A DNA stretch of 6,147 nt. It comes from Clostridia bacterium (GTDB lineage Bacteria; Bacillota_A; Clostridia; Oscillospirales; CAG-272). Under the pieces are notes generated by a model. It saw only the letters and a program-made list of their open reading frames with translations. It was not told the origin of the DNA and made no database searches. Of this stretch, positions 1-6,000 are shown piece after piece. The position numbers and the translations under genes were made by a program. How positions within the stretch are numbered: position 1 is the stretch's first letter; every line of letters starts with the position of its first letter. The stretch lies in contig JAFQUG010000038.1 in the NCBI GenBank assembly GCA_017408625.1, positions 1-6,147 on the forward strand. The letters run 5' to 3'.

Positions 1-12
1 CTACGGTTATAA

Positions 13-35
13 ATTGATTGGTGATAAAAATCAAT
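13..35 (-). terminator. Weak inverted repeat at the 3' end of dxs, possible terminator
   Basis: ATTGATT (13-19) and AATCAAT (29-35) are perfect 7-bp arms around a 9-base loop, and the right arm overlaps the dxs stop codon. Read on the minus strand the hairpin is followed only by TTTAT rather than a real T-run, and the arms are AT-rich. It may be a weak terminator or chance. The window ends too soon to see a better one. Confidence 0.2.
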
Positions 36-1914
36 GCTTATTGATTAATGACACAACCGCATCTGCAATGCACCGTGCATCAAGTCCCGCCGTGGTATAG
101 ACCGATTCGTCGCGGGTCTGCTGCACGAAATTGTCGTCGATTGCCATGATGGCGTGCGCGGGCAGATTGCCGGATCTTGCCATAGCATCCGAGAGCATCA
201 TGCCAAAGCCGCCTGCGCGGATCTCTTCCTCCAAGAATACGATAGGCGTTCCCATGTTGCCGATCAGCTCGGTGACACGATTTGCAAGCTTGTCGTAGGG
301 CTTGATGTATTCGCAAAGCAAAATACCTGCGCGAATTCCCTGTCCTGCCAAGGCATCTACCGCCTTGATGGCCTCGCGTACGATTTTACCGTGCGTGACG
401 ATGACGCACTGTGCGTCCTCGGTATTCCACGCGCGCACGTCGATATCGGCATATGCGCCATCGGGATAAAAGCGCGAGAGCACGTCGTCGTGTTCCCTGC
501 CGTTGGGATAGCGGATGGCCACCGGACACGTTTCGCCCACCGCGGTCCTGATCGACAGCGCAAGTCCGTCGGCGGTCACGGGTGTATAGATCTTAACGCC
601 CGGGATGTGCGAGAGAAACGCTACGTCAAAAATGCCGTGGTGCGTCGCGCCGTCCGCTGCACTGATGCCTGCGCGGTCAATGCACAGCACAAGCGGCAGA
701 TTTTGCAGCGCCGCGTCGTGTATGATCTGGTCATACGCACGCTGCAGGAAGGTGGAATACACCGCAAATACGGGAATATAGCCGTTTGCCGCCATAGCCG
801 CTCCAAAGGTGACGGCATGCTCCTCGGCAATACCAACGTCAAAATACCGCTCGGGATAAGCCTTGTGAAAGGTCTCCAAGCCCGTGCCGTCGCCCATTGC
901 GGCAGTGATGGCGCAAATGCGGTCGTTCTCCCTCGCAAGCTCGGTCAACACCGCGCCCGTGATCTTGGAGAAATTTGGCCGCTCGGAGCTTTTGCCCGTG
1001 GGTGCGACACCGTGATATGCGGTAGGCGCTTGCTCGGCGGGCTGATAACCAAGGCCCTTTTTGGTTTTGACGTGAATGATCACGCTCTCATCCAGCTTCT
1101 TGGCCTCACGCAAAAGCGTCTCAATAGCCTCCATGTCGTTGCCATCCACGGGTCCTAGATACGTAAGGCCCATATCTTCAAAATAATTACTGCCGTACAG
1201 CGCATTCTTGATACCCATCTTGATACGCTTGACCACGCGGAACAGGTGCTTGCCCACAAGAGGAATGCCCTTGAGCACGTTTCTGGTCACCTTTTTAGCG
1301 TCAAAATATGCCTTTCCGCGACGGATGTGCGCCAAGGTATTGGCAATTCTGCCTGTGTTCTTGGCAATTGACATTTCATTTTCGTTGAGCACAATAATCA
1401 GACGCAGATTCTTATCCACGTTATTGAGTGCCTCGTGCACCATGCCCCCCGTAAACGCACCGTCACCGATGACGGCAATAGAATAGGCATCCGAACCCGA
1501 AAGCTTATCGGTCATAGCAAATCCGAGTGCCGCAGAGATCGAGGTGGAGCTGTGCCCCGCACCAAACGGGTCGTGCTCACTCTCGTTTCGCTTGGTAAAG
1601 CCCGAAAGCCCTCCGCCCTTGCGCAGCGTATCAAAGCTTCCTGCTCTTCCGGTCAGCAGCTTATGTACGTAGGCCTGATGTCCAACATCCCAGATCATGT
1701 GATCCTTAGGCGAATCGAACACGCGGTGCAAGGCGACCGTCAGCTCAACCACGCCGAGGTTGGATGCCATATGACCGCCATTCTCATTGACGCGTTTGAT
1801 CAGAAAATCACGGATCTCGGCGTTCAGGCATAGCAGCTGCTCCATGCTCAGCGATTTGAGCTCTGCAGGGCTGTTTACACGGCCGAGATATTGATAATCG
1901 TTAAAGTGTTGCAT
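31..1914 (-). CDS. dxs: 1-deoxy-D-xylulose-5-phosphate synthase
   Basis: This cytosolic, thiamine-diphosphate-dependent enzyme condenses pyruvate with glyceraldehyde 3-phosphate to DXP, the first step of the MEP isoprenoid pathway, and also supplies thiamine and pyridoxal synthesis. The 627 residues match the usual full family length. Visible landmarks are His48 in GGHMASNLG, the WDVGHQAY block near 75-82, the ThDP/Mg motif GDGA at 150-153 followed by Asn177 in LNENEMSIA, His301, the catalytic Glu364 in VGIAEEHAVTF, Arg414 in DRAG, THHG at 424-427 and IRYPNG at 467-472. Family members usually read NDNEMSIS, so the Asp-to-Glu at 178 is a mild variant. The ATG at 1912-1914 is preceded, six bases away, by a perfect AAGGAGG (1921-1927), which fixes the start. 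It has its own promoter and is divergent from the CNNM operon. Only 30 bp follow the stop, so an operon partner downstream cannot be judged. Confidence 0.97.
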   Translation of the reverse strand: MQHFNDYQYLGRVNSPAELKSLSMEQLLCLNAEIRDFLIKRVNENGGHMASNLGVVELTVALHRVFDSPKDHMIWDVGHQAYVHKLLTGRAGSFDTLRKGGGLSGFTKRNESEHDPFGAGHSSTSISAALGFAMTDKLSGSDAYSIAVIGDGAFTGGMVHEALNNVDKNLRLIIVLNENEMSIAKNTGRIANTLAHIRRGKAYFDAKKVTRNVLKGIPLVGKHLFRVVKRIKMGIKNALYGSNYFEDMGLTYLGPVDGNDMEAIETLLREAKKLDESVIIHVKTKKGLGYQPAEQAPTAYHGVAPTGKSSERPNFSKITGAVLTELARENDRICAITAAMGDGTGLETFHKAYPERYFDVGIAEEHAVTFGAAMAANGYIPVFAVYSTFLQRAYDQIIHDAALQNLPLVLCIDRAGISAADGATHHGIFDVAFLSHIPGVKIYTPVTADGLALSIRTAVGETCPVAIRYPNGREHDDVLSRFYPDGAYADIDVRAWNTEDAQCVIVTHGKIVREAIKAVDALAGQGIRAGILLCEYIKPYDKLANRVTELIGNMGTPIVFLEEEIRAGGFGMMLSDAMARSGNLPAHAIMAIDDNFVQQTRDESVYTTAGLDARCIADAVVSLINKH

Positions 1915-1947
1915 CCTGCGCCTCCTTCCGTTCGTTTTAACCTATCT

Positions 1948-1976
1948 ATTATAGCACACATACAGCACAAATGCAA
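1948..1976 (-). promoter_or_regulatory. Sigma-A extended -10 promoter of dxs
   Basis: On the minus strand a perfect TATAAT (-10, 1948-1953) is preceded by TGC, giving the extended -10 TGCTATAAT. Exactly 17 bases upstream lies TTGCAT (1971-1976), a partial match to TTGACA. Transcription should begin near 1941, giving a leader of about 26 nt that holds little besides the ribosome binding site. There is no room for a riboswitch or attenuator. Confidence 0.75.
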
Positions 1977-2021
1977 ATCCTTTTTGCGTCATTTACGAAT
2001 TTTTCACACTTTTTGCAAAGA

Positions 2022-2055
2022 TTTGGCTAATATTTGGTATTTTACTTGGTATTTT
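2022..2055. repeat. Phased TTGG direct repeats upstream of the CNNM operon promoter
   Basis: TTGGTATTTT occurs twice as a perfect 10-bp direct repeat (2034-2043 and 2046-2055, period 12). A third, shorter copy, TTTGG at 2022-2026, lies 11 bp before the equivalent bases of the first. The TTGG cores are therefore spaced by about one helical turn and end ten bases before the -35 box at 2066. This could be a regulator site on one DNA face or an AT-rich UP-like element. The repeat is seen; the function is a guess. Confidence 0.4.
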
Positions 2056-2065
2056 TCAAAATCTA

Positions 2066-2094
2066 TTGACAAAACCGCGCATATCATGTATAAT
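2066..2094 (+). promoter_or_regulatory. Perfect-consensus sigma-A promoter of the CNNM/CorC operon
   Basis: TTGACA (2066-2071) and TATAAT (2089-2094) are both exact consensus boxes with the ideal 17-base spacer. Transcription should start near 2101, leaving a leader of about 30 nt before the ATG at 2133. This is the strongest-looking promoter in the window and should be active under sigma-A unless a bound repressor blocks it. Confidence 0.85.
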
Positions 2095-2112
2095 GCTTAG
2101 TAATATTTTGAA

Positions 2113-2118
2113 AAGGAG
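2113..2118 (+). promoter_or_regulatory. Ribosome binding site with unusually long spacing
   Basis: AAGGAG lies 14 bases before the ATG at 2133, longer than the 5-9 bases seen at other starts here. No in-frame ATG, GTG or TTG lies between them (the in-frame codons are CAC, TTA, CAC and ATC), so 2133 remains the best start. Translation initiation may be less efficient than the strong promoter suggests. Confidence 0.6.
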
Positions 2119-2132
2119 AACACTTACACATC

Positions 2133-3428
2133 ATGGACGGAGACAGTATACGATTATTTTTACTTGTAATCGTATTTGTTGCCCTTGTATCCTGCAGCGG
2201 ATACTTTTCGGCTACGGAAAGCGCATTTACTGCGCTTAACAAAATCAGAATCAAAAGTCAGGCAGACGAAGGAGACAAGCGCGCCAAGCGTGCTTTGCAT
2301 ATTACAAACCACTTCGAGCGTGCACTGACTACCATCCTCGTTGGTAATAATATCGTCAATATCGCGGCAGCCTCTGTGGCTACCGTCATAGCTGCGCAAT
2401 TATTAGCCCCTTCGGGCCTTGACGAGGATACCATCAATATCATATGTACGGTATACGTCACGGTAGTTGTATTTATTTTCGGTGAGATGACTCCCAAGAG
2501 TCTCGCAGGTGACAGAAGCGAAAGCATTGCATTGCTCTTCGCCGGTCCTTTGCGCTTACTGATGAAGCTTTTTACACCTATTGTGGCCGTTTTTTCTCTT
2601 TTGAACAAATTTGTGGCACGCTTTTTCAAGGAAGAGGAAGAGCCCTCGATCACAGAGGATGAGCTTTACGACATCATCGATACGGTCGAAGAGGAAGGCG
2701 TTGTGGACGAGGAACAGAGTGATATGCTCAAATCCGCGCTGGAATTCTCGGGCACAACTGCTGCCGACGTCATGACTGTGCGCCAGGATATCGTGTATAT
2801 CGATATCACCATGACAAACGAGCAGATCAAAGATCTGATCATGCAGACTACGCACTCCCGTATTCCCGTATGCGACGGTGACCCCGATAATATCATCGGC
2901 ACGTTACCCATTCGAGCATTTCTCAAGGAATATCTCAAAAACCCTGACCTGGAGCTGCGCTCTTTGCTTATTCCCGCTTTCTTTGTCAAGGCGAGTGCCA
3001 ATATTGACGACCTTTTGACCGTTATGCGCCAGCACCGCTACTACCTTGCCGTAGTCATTGACGATAAGGCAAGCACGATCGGTATCGTCACCATTGAGGA
3101 CTTCCTTGAAGAGCTGGTTGGCGAGATCTGGGATGAGGACGACGTGGTTGATCCGGACTTTATCAAGATGGGTGGCAACTACTTCCGTATCACCTCCCGT
3201 ATGACAGTTGGCGAGGCCTTCTCGCGCATCGGTCTTCCCGCCCCCGAGCAGGCTGTGGCGCAAAGACCCCTGATCTCATTTATTCTGGACACTCTGGGCA
3301 GAATGCCCGAGGAGGAAGAAAGCATAGAATACATGGGCGTTGATATCATTGCGGAAGAGATCAAGGACGGCAGACTCCTGCAGGTCGTCATTCATATCTT
3401 AGATGATGAGGAGGTGGCCGCACAATGA
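2133..3428 (+). CDS. CNNM/CorC (HlyC-type) membrane protein with divergent CBS pair, first paralogue
   Basis: This is a 431-residue protein of the family that includes CorC and eukaryotic CNNM, linked to Mg2+ (and Co2+) transport at the cytoplasmic membrane; many members are misnamed hemolysins. Order of domains: a CNNM/DUF21 membrane domain (about 1-165) with hydrophobic segments near 6-25, 64-92, 101-118 and 132-155; an acidic linker; a CBS pair (about 210-335); and a CorC_HlyC domain (about 340-425). Membrane signatures are SATE at 27-30 region, GNN at 71-73 and FGEMTPK at 116-122. Two normally conserved CBS stretches have changed: the usual MxPR reads MTVR (214-217), and the DE(Y/F)GGT loop reads DDKAST (310-315). 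GIVTIED (317-323), the GhxTxxD-type nucleotide motif, is kept. The final four bases overlap the next gene. It is probably the partner of that paralogue; its exact substrate cannot be read from sequence. Confidence 0.92.
   Translation: MDGDSIRLFLLVIVFVALVSCSGYFSATESAFTALNKIRIKSQADEGDKRAKRALHITNHFERALTTILVGNNIVNIAAASVATVIAAQLLAPSGLDEDTINIICTVYVTVVVFIFGEMTPKSLAGDRSESIALLFAGPLRLLMKLFTPIVAVFSLLNKFVARFFKEEEEPSITEDELYDIIDTVEEEGVVDEEQSDMLKSALEFSGTTAADVMTVRQDIVYIDITMTNEQIKDLIMQTTHSRIPVCDGDPDNIIGTLPIRAFLKEYLKNPDLELRSLLIPAFFVKASANIDDLLTVMRQHRYYLAVVIDDKASTIGIVTIEDFLEELVGEIWDEDDVVDPDFIKMGGNYFRITSRMTVGEAFSRIGLPAPEQAVAQRPLISFILDTLGRMPEEEESIEYMGVDIIAEEIKDGRLLQVVIHILDDEEVAAQ
3410..3416 (+). promoter_or_regulatory. 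Ribosome binding site inside the first CNNM gene, fixing the second start
   Basis: GGAGGTG lies eight bases before the ATG at 3425 and within the last codons (Glu-Glu-Val) of the upstream gene. Together with the ATGA stop/start overlap it supports translational coupling of the two paralogues. Confidence 0.75.
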
Positions 3429-4732
3429 TCGTATACTTTATTATCATCGCTTTGATGGTCATTCTCTCGGCCTTCTTTTCAAGCAGTGAGATCGCAATCA
3501 ATTCTTTGAATATGACCAGACTGAAAAAAGCGGTTGATTCGGGTGATAAAACTGCTAAGGTCGCTTATAACTTAAGCGAAAACTTCACCGGAACGCTTTG
3601 CACCATTCTGATCGGTAATAATCTGGTCAACACCGCTGCGACCACTGCAGCAACCGCGCTGATCCTGAGCTTGCTGACCAAGCACAAGATTGCGGGTGCC
3701 GATGAGCTTGCTCCCGTTCTGACCACCGTAATTATGACAGTCATCGTTTTGATCTTTGGCGAAATAATTCCCAAGAATATCGGTAAAATGCATCCGGAGC
3801 GTTGGTCTCGTATTGTGGCATATCCCATTCGCATACTGACCTGGGTGCTCTTCCCCATCGTTTTTGTGATTACCTGGTTCATGCGCAAGCTCCGCGGTAT
3901 TTGGGGCACGGATGACGAGGATGCTCCCACCGTAACCGAGGAGGAGCTCTCAACCATCATCGACACAGTTGAGGAAGAGGGCGTCATTGACGAGGATCAG
4001 GGAGAGCTTTTGCAATCCACGCTGGAATTTCCCGAAACTACGGTTCGCGAGGTCATGACCCCCAGAATTGATATGATTCAGATTGATATCGATGACGATC
4101 CCGAGTCGATCCGCGAGCTCGCAGATCAGTCTCGCTATTCACGTATTCCCGTATACCGCGACAGTATTGACAACATCATTGGCATTCTGGTTCTCAACCA
4201 CTATTATAAGGCCTTGGCAGAAGTGGATGGCAACGTGAACAAGATCGACCTGGAGGCGCTTCTGATCAAGCCCAAGCTTGTGCACAAAACACTGCGCTTA
4301 CCCAATGCATTGGGCGTCATGCGTGAGCACAAAACGCACCTTTTAATCGTTGTAGACGAGTTCGGCGGAACAATGGGTATTGTCACAATGGAGGATATCC
4401 TCGAGGAGCTGGTCGGAGATATCTGGGACGAGTCAGACGAGATCGTCAAGGAGTTCCGAAAAACCGGAGACAACACCTACGAGGTCTCGGGAGACATGAA
4501 CATTGATGATTTCTTTGCTGAGATTGAGCACGAGGACGACGATTTTGAGTGTGAATACAAAACCATGGGCGGTTGGGCTATTGAGGCAACCGATGCTGAT
4601 CCGCACGTAGGTGACAGCTTTACTTACAAGAACATGTGTATCGTTATCAATGAAATGGACGACATGCGCGTGACACAGCTGACCGTTCTTGTGACCCCCC
4701 TCCCTGACGAGGACGAACAAGAAAATGAATAA
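3425..4732 (+). CDS. CNNM/CorC (HlyC-type) membrane protein, canonical second paralogue
   Basis: This 435-residue protein has the same layout as the gene before it: a CNNM/DUF21 membrane domain (about 1-155, hydrophobic segments near 2-20, 57-84, 97-114 and 129-152), a CBS pair (about 205-335) and a CorC_HlyC domain (about 340-425). The family signatures are intact: SSSE at 19-22, GNN at 64-66, FGEIIPK at 111-117, MTPR at 211-214, DEFGGT at 311-316 and GIVTMED at 318-324. The acidic tail (PDEDEQENE) is cytosolic. The linker before the CBS pair is nearly the same in both proteins (DTVEEEGV, then a (V/I)DE stretch), which points to an old tandem duplication. The ATG overlaps the upstream stop as ATGA, so the two are co-translated and may form a heterodimer. 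A likely role is Mg2+ export or homeostasis, taken from the family and not shown directly. Confidence 0.94.
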   Translation: MIVYFIIIALMVILSAFFSSSEIAINSLNMTRLKKAVDSGDKTAKVAYNLSENFTGTLCTILIGNNLVNTAATTAATALILSLLTKHKIAGADELAPVLTTVIMTVIVLIFGEIIPKNIGKMHPERWSRIVAYPIRILTWVLFPIVFVITWFMRKLRGIWGTDDEDAPTVTEEELSTIIDTVEEEGVIDEDQGELLQSTLEFPETTVREVMTPRIDMIQIDIDDDPESIRELADQSRYSRIPVYRDSIDNIIGILVLNHYYKALAEVDGNVNKIDLEALLIKPKLVHKTLRLPNALGVMREHKTHLLIVVDEFGGTMGIVTMEDILEELVGDIWDESDEIVKEFRKTGDNTYEVSGDMNIDDFFAEIEHEDDDFECEYKTMGGWAIEATDADPHVGDSFTYKNMCIVINEMDDMRVTQLTVLVTPLPDEDEQENE

Positions 4733-4770
4733 AAACAGAGCAAGAACTTTCGTTCTTGCTCTGTTTTTTT
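4731..4770. terminator. Bidirectional intrinsic terminator between convergent genes
   Basis: A perfect 15-bp stem (4733-4747 with 4752-4766) closes a TTTC loop. On the plus strand a T-run at 4764-4770 ends the CNNM operon. On the minus strand the A-run at 4731-4735 gives five Ts that end the small membrane protein gene. The two stop codons (4730-4732 plus, 4769-4771 minus) sit in the flanking runs, so the terminator fills the whole 36-bp gap. Confidence 0.93.
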
Positions 4771-5050
4771 ATTTTGCGGTCGATCCTATATTCTTATCAG
4801 CCTTTGCCGCTGCCTGCGCGGCCTTCTTCTCATTTCTTCTCGTCTGTTTGGTCTTGAGCAGGTCGGAATCCGGGGCAATCTTGACCAGCTTTTTTTTCGT
4901 GCTTGCTGCAGAGGCAGAGCTGATAATCAGCACAAACAGGCAGAACACAAAAAGAAGAACCAACAAAGCACCTACACCCAAAATGATATAGGTAGAAATA
5001 TGCGTGGTAGAAATGTGCGGTATAGCAAACGGTATGGAAATTTGCGGCAT
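4769..5050 (-). CDS. Small single-pass membrane protein of unknown function
   Basis: I do not recognise this 93-residue protein. It has a short uncharged N-terminus (1-19) rich in Ile, Ser, Thr, Pro and His, a single strong hydrophobic helix (about 20-44), a small-residue stretch SSASAAS, and a basic, Lys/Ala-rich C-terminal half (52-93). The positive-inside rule predicts the N-terminus outside and the basic tail in the cytoplasm. The real-gene evidence is good: GGAGGAA (5057-5063) lies six bases before the ATG, a promoter with near-consensus boxes precedes it, and a terminator abuts the stop. The overlapping plus-strand reading frame lacks these and starts inside the terminator-flanked end of the CNNM gene. 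The first 19 residues come from a degenerate short DNA repeat. There is no catalytic motif. It could be a small membrane adaptor or an uncharacterised accessory protein. Confidence 0.78.
   Translation of the reverse strand: MPQISIPFAIPHISTTHISTYIILGVGALLVLLFVFCLFVLIISSASAASTKKKLVKIAPDSDLLKTKQTRRNEKKAAQAAAKADKNIGSTAK
4991..5047. repeat. Degenerate short repeats coding the N-terminus of the small membrane protein
   Basis: GGTAGAAATATGCG (4991-5004) and GGTAGAAATGTGCG (5006-5019) are near-identical, 15 bp apart, and a related GGTATGGAAATTTGCGG (5031-5047) follows. Read on the minus strand they encode residues resembling (P/T)-(H/Q)-I-S-(T/I) units, seen as PQISI, PHIST and THIST. The DNA similarity suggests local slippage or duplication inside the gene. 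Confidence 0.55.
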
Positions 5051-5085
5051 ACGTGGTTCCTCCGAAATCTTTTTACATTATTGTC

Positions 5086-5114
5086 ATTATAGCACATCAT
5101 TTCTCTTTTGTAAA
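5086..5114 (-). promoter_or_regulatory. Sigma-A extended -10 promoter of the small membrane protein gene
   Basis: On the minus strand TATAAT (5086-5091) with upstream TGC forms an extended -10. TTTACA (5109-5114), five of six consensus bases, lies 17 bases upstream. The start should be near 5079, leaving a leader of about 28 nt. The stretch TGTGCTATAAT is identical to the one in the dxs promoter. Confidence 0.8.
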
Positions 5115-5133
5115 CCCTCTTTTCGGAATTCTA

Positions 5134-5162
5134 TTGAAAAATTCTTATAAATGTGTTAGAAT
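5134..5162 (+). promoter_or_regulatory. Sigma-A extended -10 promoter of the NUDIX-GNAT-GrpB operon
   Basis: TTGAAA (5134-5139) and TAGAAT (5157-5162) are separated by 17 bases, and TGT just before the -10 makes it extended. Transcription should start near 5169, about 21 nt before the ATG at 5191. It is back to back with the promoter of the small membrane protein gene, with 19 bp between the two -35 boxes. Confidence 0.78.
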
Positions 5163-5180
5163 ATTGGTAGTTTGAATCTT

Positions 5181-5184
5181 GGAG
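5181..5184 (+). promoter_or_regulatory. Ribosome binding site deciding the NUDIX start
   Basis: GGAG lies six bases before the ATG at 5191. A longer in-frame reading would begin at TTG 5179, but that codon overlaps this site and has no ribosome binding site of its own, so 5191 is chosen. Confidence 0.7.
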
Positions 5185-5190
5185 ACATAT

Positions 5191-5580
5191 ATGGTTGAAG
5201 TAGTTGCAGCCCTGATATGGGAAAACGATACGTTTATGATATGCAAGCGGCCTGCGCACAAGGCACGGGGATTGCTTTGGGAGTTTGTTGGCGGTAAGGT
5301 GGAACCGGGTGAGACGCACGCTGAAGCGTTGATACGAGAATGCCGCGAGGAGCTGGCCATCACGGTCAAGGTCGGAACGGTGTTTTGCGAGGTGACGCAT
5401 ACTTACCCGGATATTACCGTACACCTGACGCTGTATAACGCCGCAATTGAAAGCGGTACACCGCAAATGCTGGAGCATTGCGATATCCGCATGATCACGC
5501 CCGCAGAGATTCCGCAGTACGACTTTTGCCCTGCCGATCAGGAGATCTTAGAACTGATTATGAAAGAGGGTAAGTCATGA
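5191..5580 (+). CDS. NUDIX hydrolase, MutT/NudG-like (d)NTP pyrophosphohydrolase
   Basis: This 129-residue cytosolic protein has a complete single NUDIX domain. The NUDIX box runs from Gly35 to Ile57 and fits GX5EX7REUXEEXGU with G35, E41, R49, E50, E53 and E54 all present; the usual Gly near the end is Ala56. The flanking LLWEFVGGKVEPGE resembles MutT's WEFPGGK, with Val in place of Pro. The C-terminal CPADQEIL (113-120) resembles the PAD(x)-(I/V)L stretch in MutT/NudG-type enzymes that hydrolyse (oxidised) nucleoside triphosphates to the monophosphate and pyrophosphate. The length matches MutT. A housecleaning role is likely, but NUDIX substrates cannot be predicted reliably from sequence. 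The gene is first in an operon; its stop overlaps the next start as ATGA, suggesting coupled translation with the acetyltransferase. Confidence 0.9.
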   Translation: MVEVVAALIWENDTFMICKRPAHKARGLLWEFVGGKVEPGETHAEALIRECREELAITVKVGTVFCEVTHTYPDITVHLTLYNAAIESGTPQMLEHCDIRMITPAEIPQYDFCPADQEILELIMKEGKS

Positions 5581-5990
5581 GAGTAGAGTATTTTAATTTT
5601 CTGCCAAGGCAGTCTAAACAGATACGGATCGCGGTCTTTATGGATGAACAGGGCTTTACCGAGGAATTTGACGCCTTGGACGAGATCTGCACGCACCTTG
5701 TCATGTTTGACCGAGATATCCCCGTGGCCACCTGCCGCACCTGGCTTTCCGAGGACGGATGGCACGTGGGAAGACTTGCCGTAATCAAGTTTTATCGCGG
5801 ACGCGGACTTGGACAAGAAATGCTTGAGCATGCCGAAGAATATGTACGCAGGCTTGGCGGGGATTCCATTTCCCTGCACGCGCAATGCAGAGCCGAGGCC
5901 TTTTACCGCAAATGCGGCTACGTCCCTTACAGCGAAACCGACTACGACGAGGGTGTTCCGCACATGCACATGAGAAAAATTCTGAAGTGA
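5577..5990 (+). CDS. GNAT family N-acetyltransferase (YjcF/ElaA-like)
   Basis: This 137-residue protein is a single GNAT domain, which moves an acetyl group from acetyl-CoA to an amine. The N-terminal block IAVFMDEQGFTEEFD (18-32), followed by His40, is the R-x-x-VF-x-x-EQ-type opening of YjcF-like GNATs. Motif A is VGRLAV (64-69) followed by R74-G75-R76-G77-L78-G79, matching the acetyl-CoA pyrophosphate loop (R/Q)xxGx(G/A). The late block LHAQCRAEAFYRKCGY (100-115) with GVPHMHMRK (126-134) is typical of the same group. GAGGG (5566-5570) lies six bases before the ATG, inside the NUDIX gene, and the genes overlap by four bases. The stop contributes to the ribosome binding site of the next gene. 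The substrate is unknown; the acceptor could be a small molecule, polyamine or protein. Confidence 0.92.
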   Translation: MRVEYFNFLPRQSKQIRIAVFMDEQGFTEEFDALDEICTHLVMFDRDIPVATCRTWLSEDGWHVGRLAVIKFYRGRGLGQEMLEHAEEYVRRLGGDSISLHAQCRAEAFYRKCGYVPYSETDYDEGVPHMHMRKILK

Positions 5991-6000
5991 GGATCAAATC

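Noticed and set aside
2..100. Plus-strand open frame at the left edge that could be the tail of a convergent gene
   Set aside because: It would overlap the conserved 3' end of dxs by about 70 bp and shows no recognisable sequence. Another frame stops at 10-12. Nothing supports either as a gene end.
154..1158. Long plus-strand open frame (334 residues) opposite dxs
   Set aside because: It lies fully antisense to a complete, conserved dxs, has no ribosome binding site or promoter, and its translation is rich in Cys, Arg and His with no recognisable domain. It is a shadow of dxs codon use.
1973..1987. Short inverted repeat GCAAA / TTTGC at the dxs -35 region
   Set aside because: Five-base arms in AT-rich DNA are too weak to call an operator.
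2095..2132. Possible Mg2+-sensing riboswitch (M-box) before the CNNM genes
   Set aside because: The predicted leader is only about 30 nt, far too short for an M-box or other known Mg2+ riboswitch.
4725..4991. Plus-strand open frame of 88 residues with hydrophobic stretches
   Set aside because: It begins within the end of the CNNM gene and passes through the terminator hairpin. The minus-strand gene over the same DNA has a promoter, a ribosome binding site and a terminator; the hydrophobicity is the complement of that gene's lysine-rich and hydrophobic codons.
5128..5162. Inverted repeat ATTCTA / TAGAAT around the NUDIX promoter as an operator
   Set aside because: The arms are only 6 bp, 23 bases apart, do not extend, and one arm is simply the -10 box; this is expected by chance in AT-rich DNA.
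5538..5969. Minus-strand open frame of 143 residues opposite the acetyltransferase
   Set aside because: It is antisense to a clear GNAT gene, with no ribosome binding site or domain of its own.
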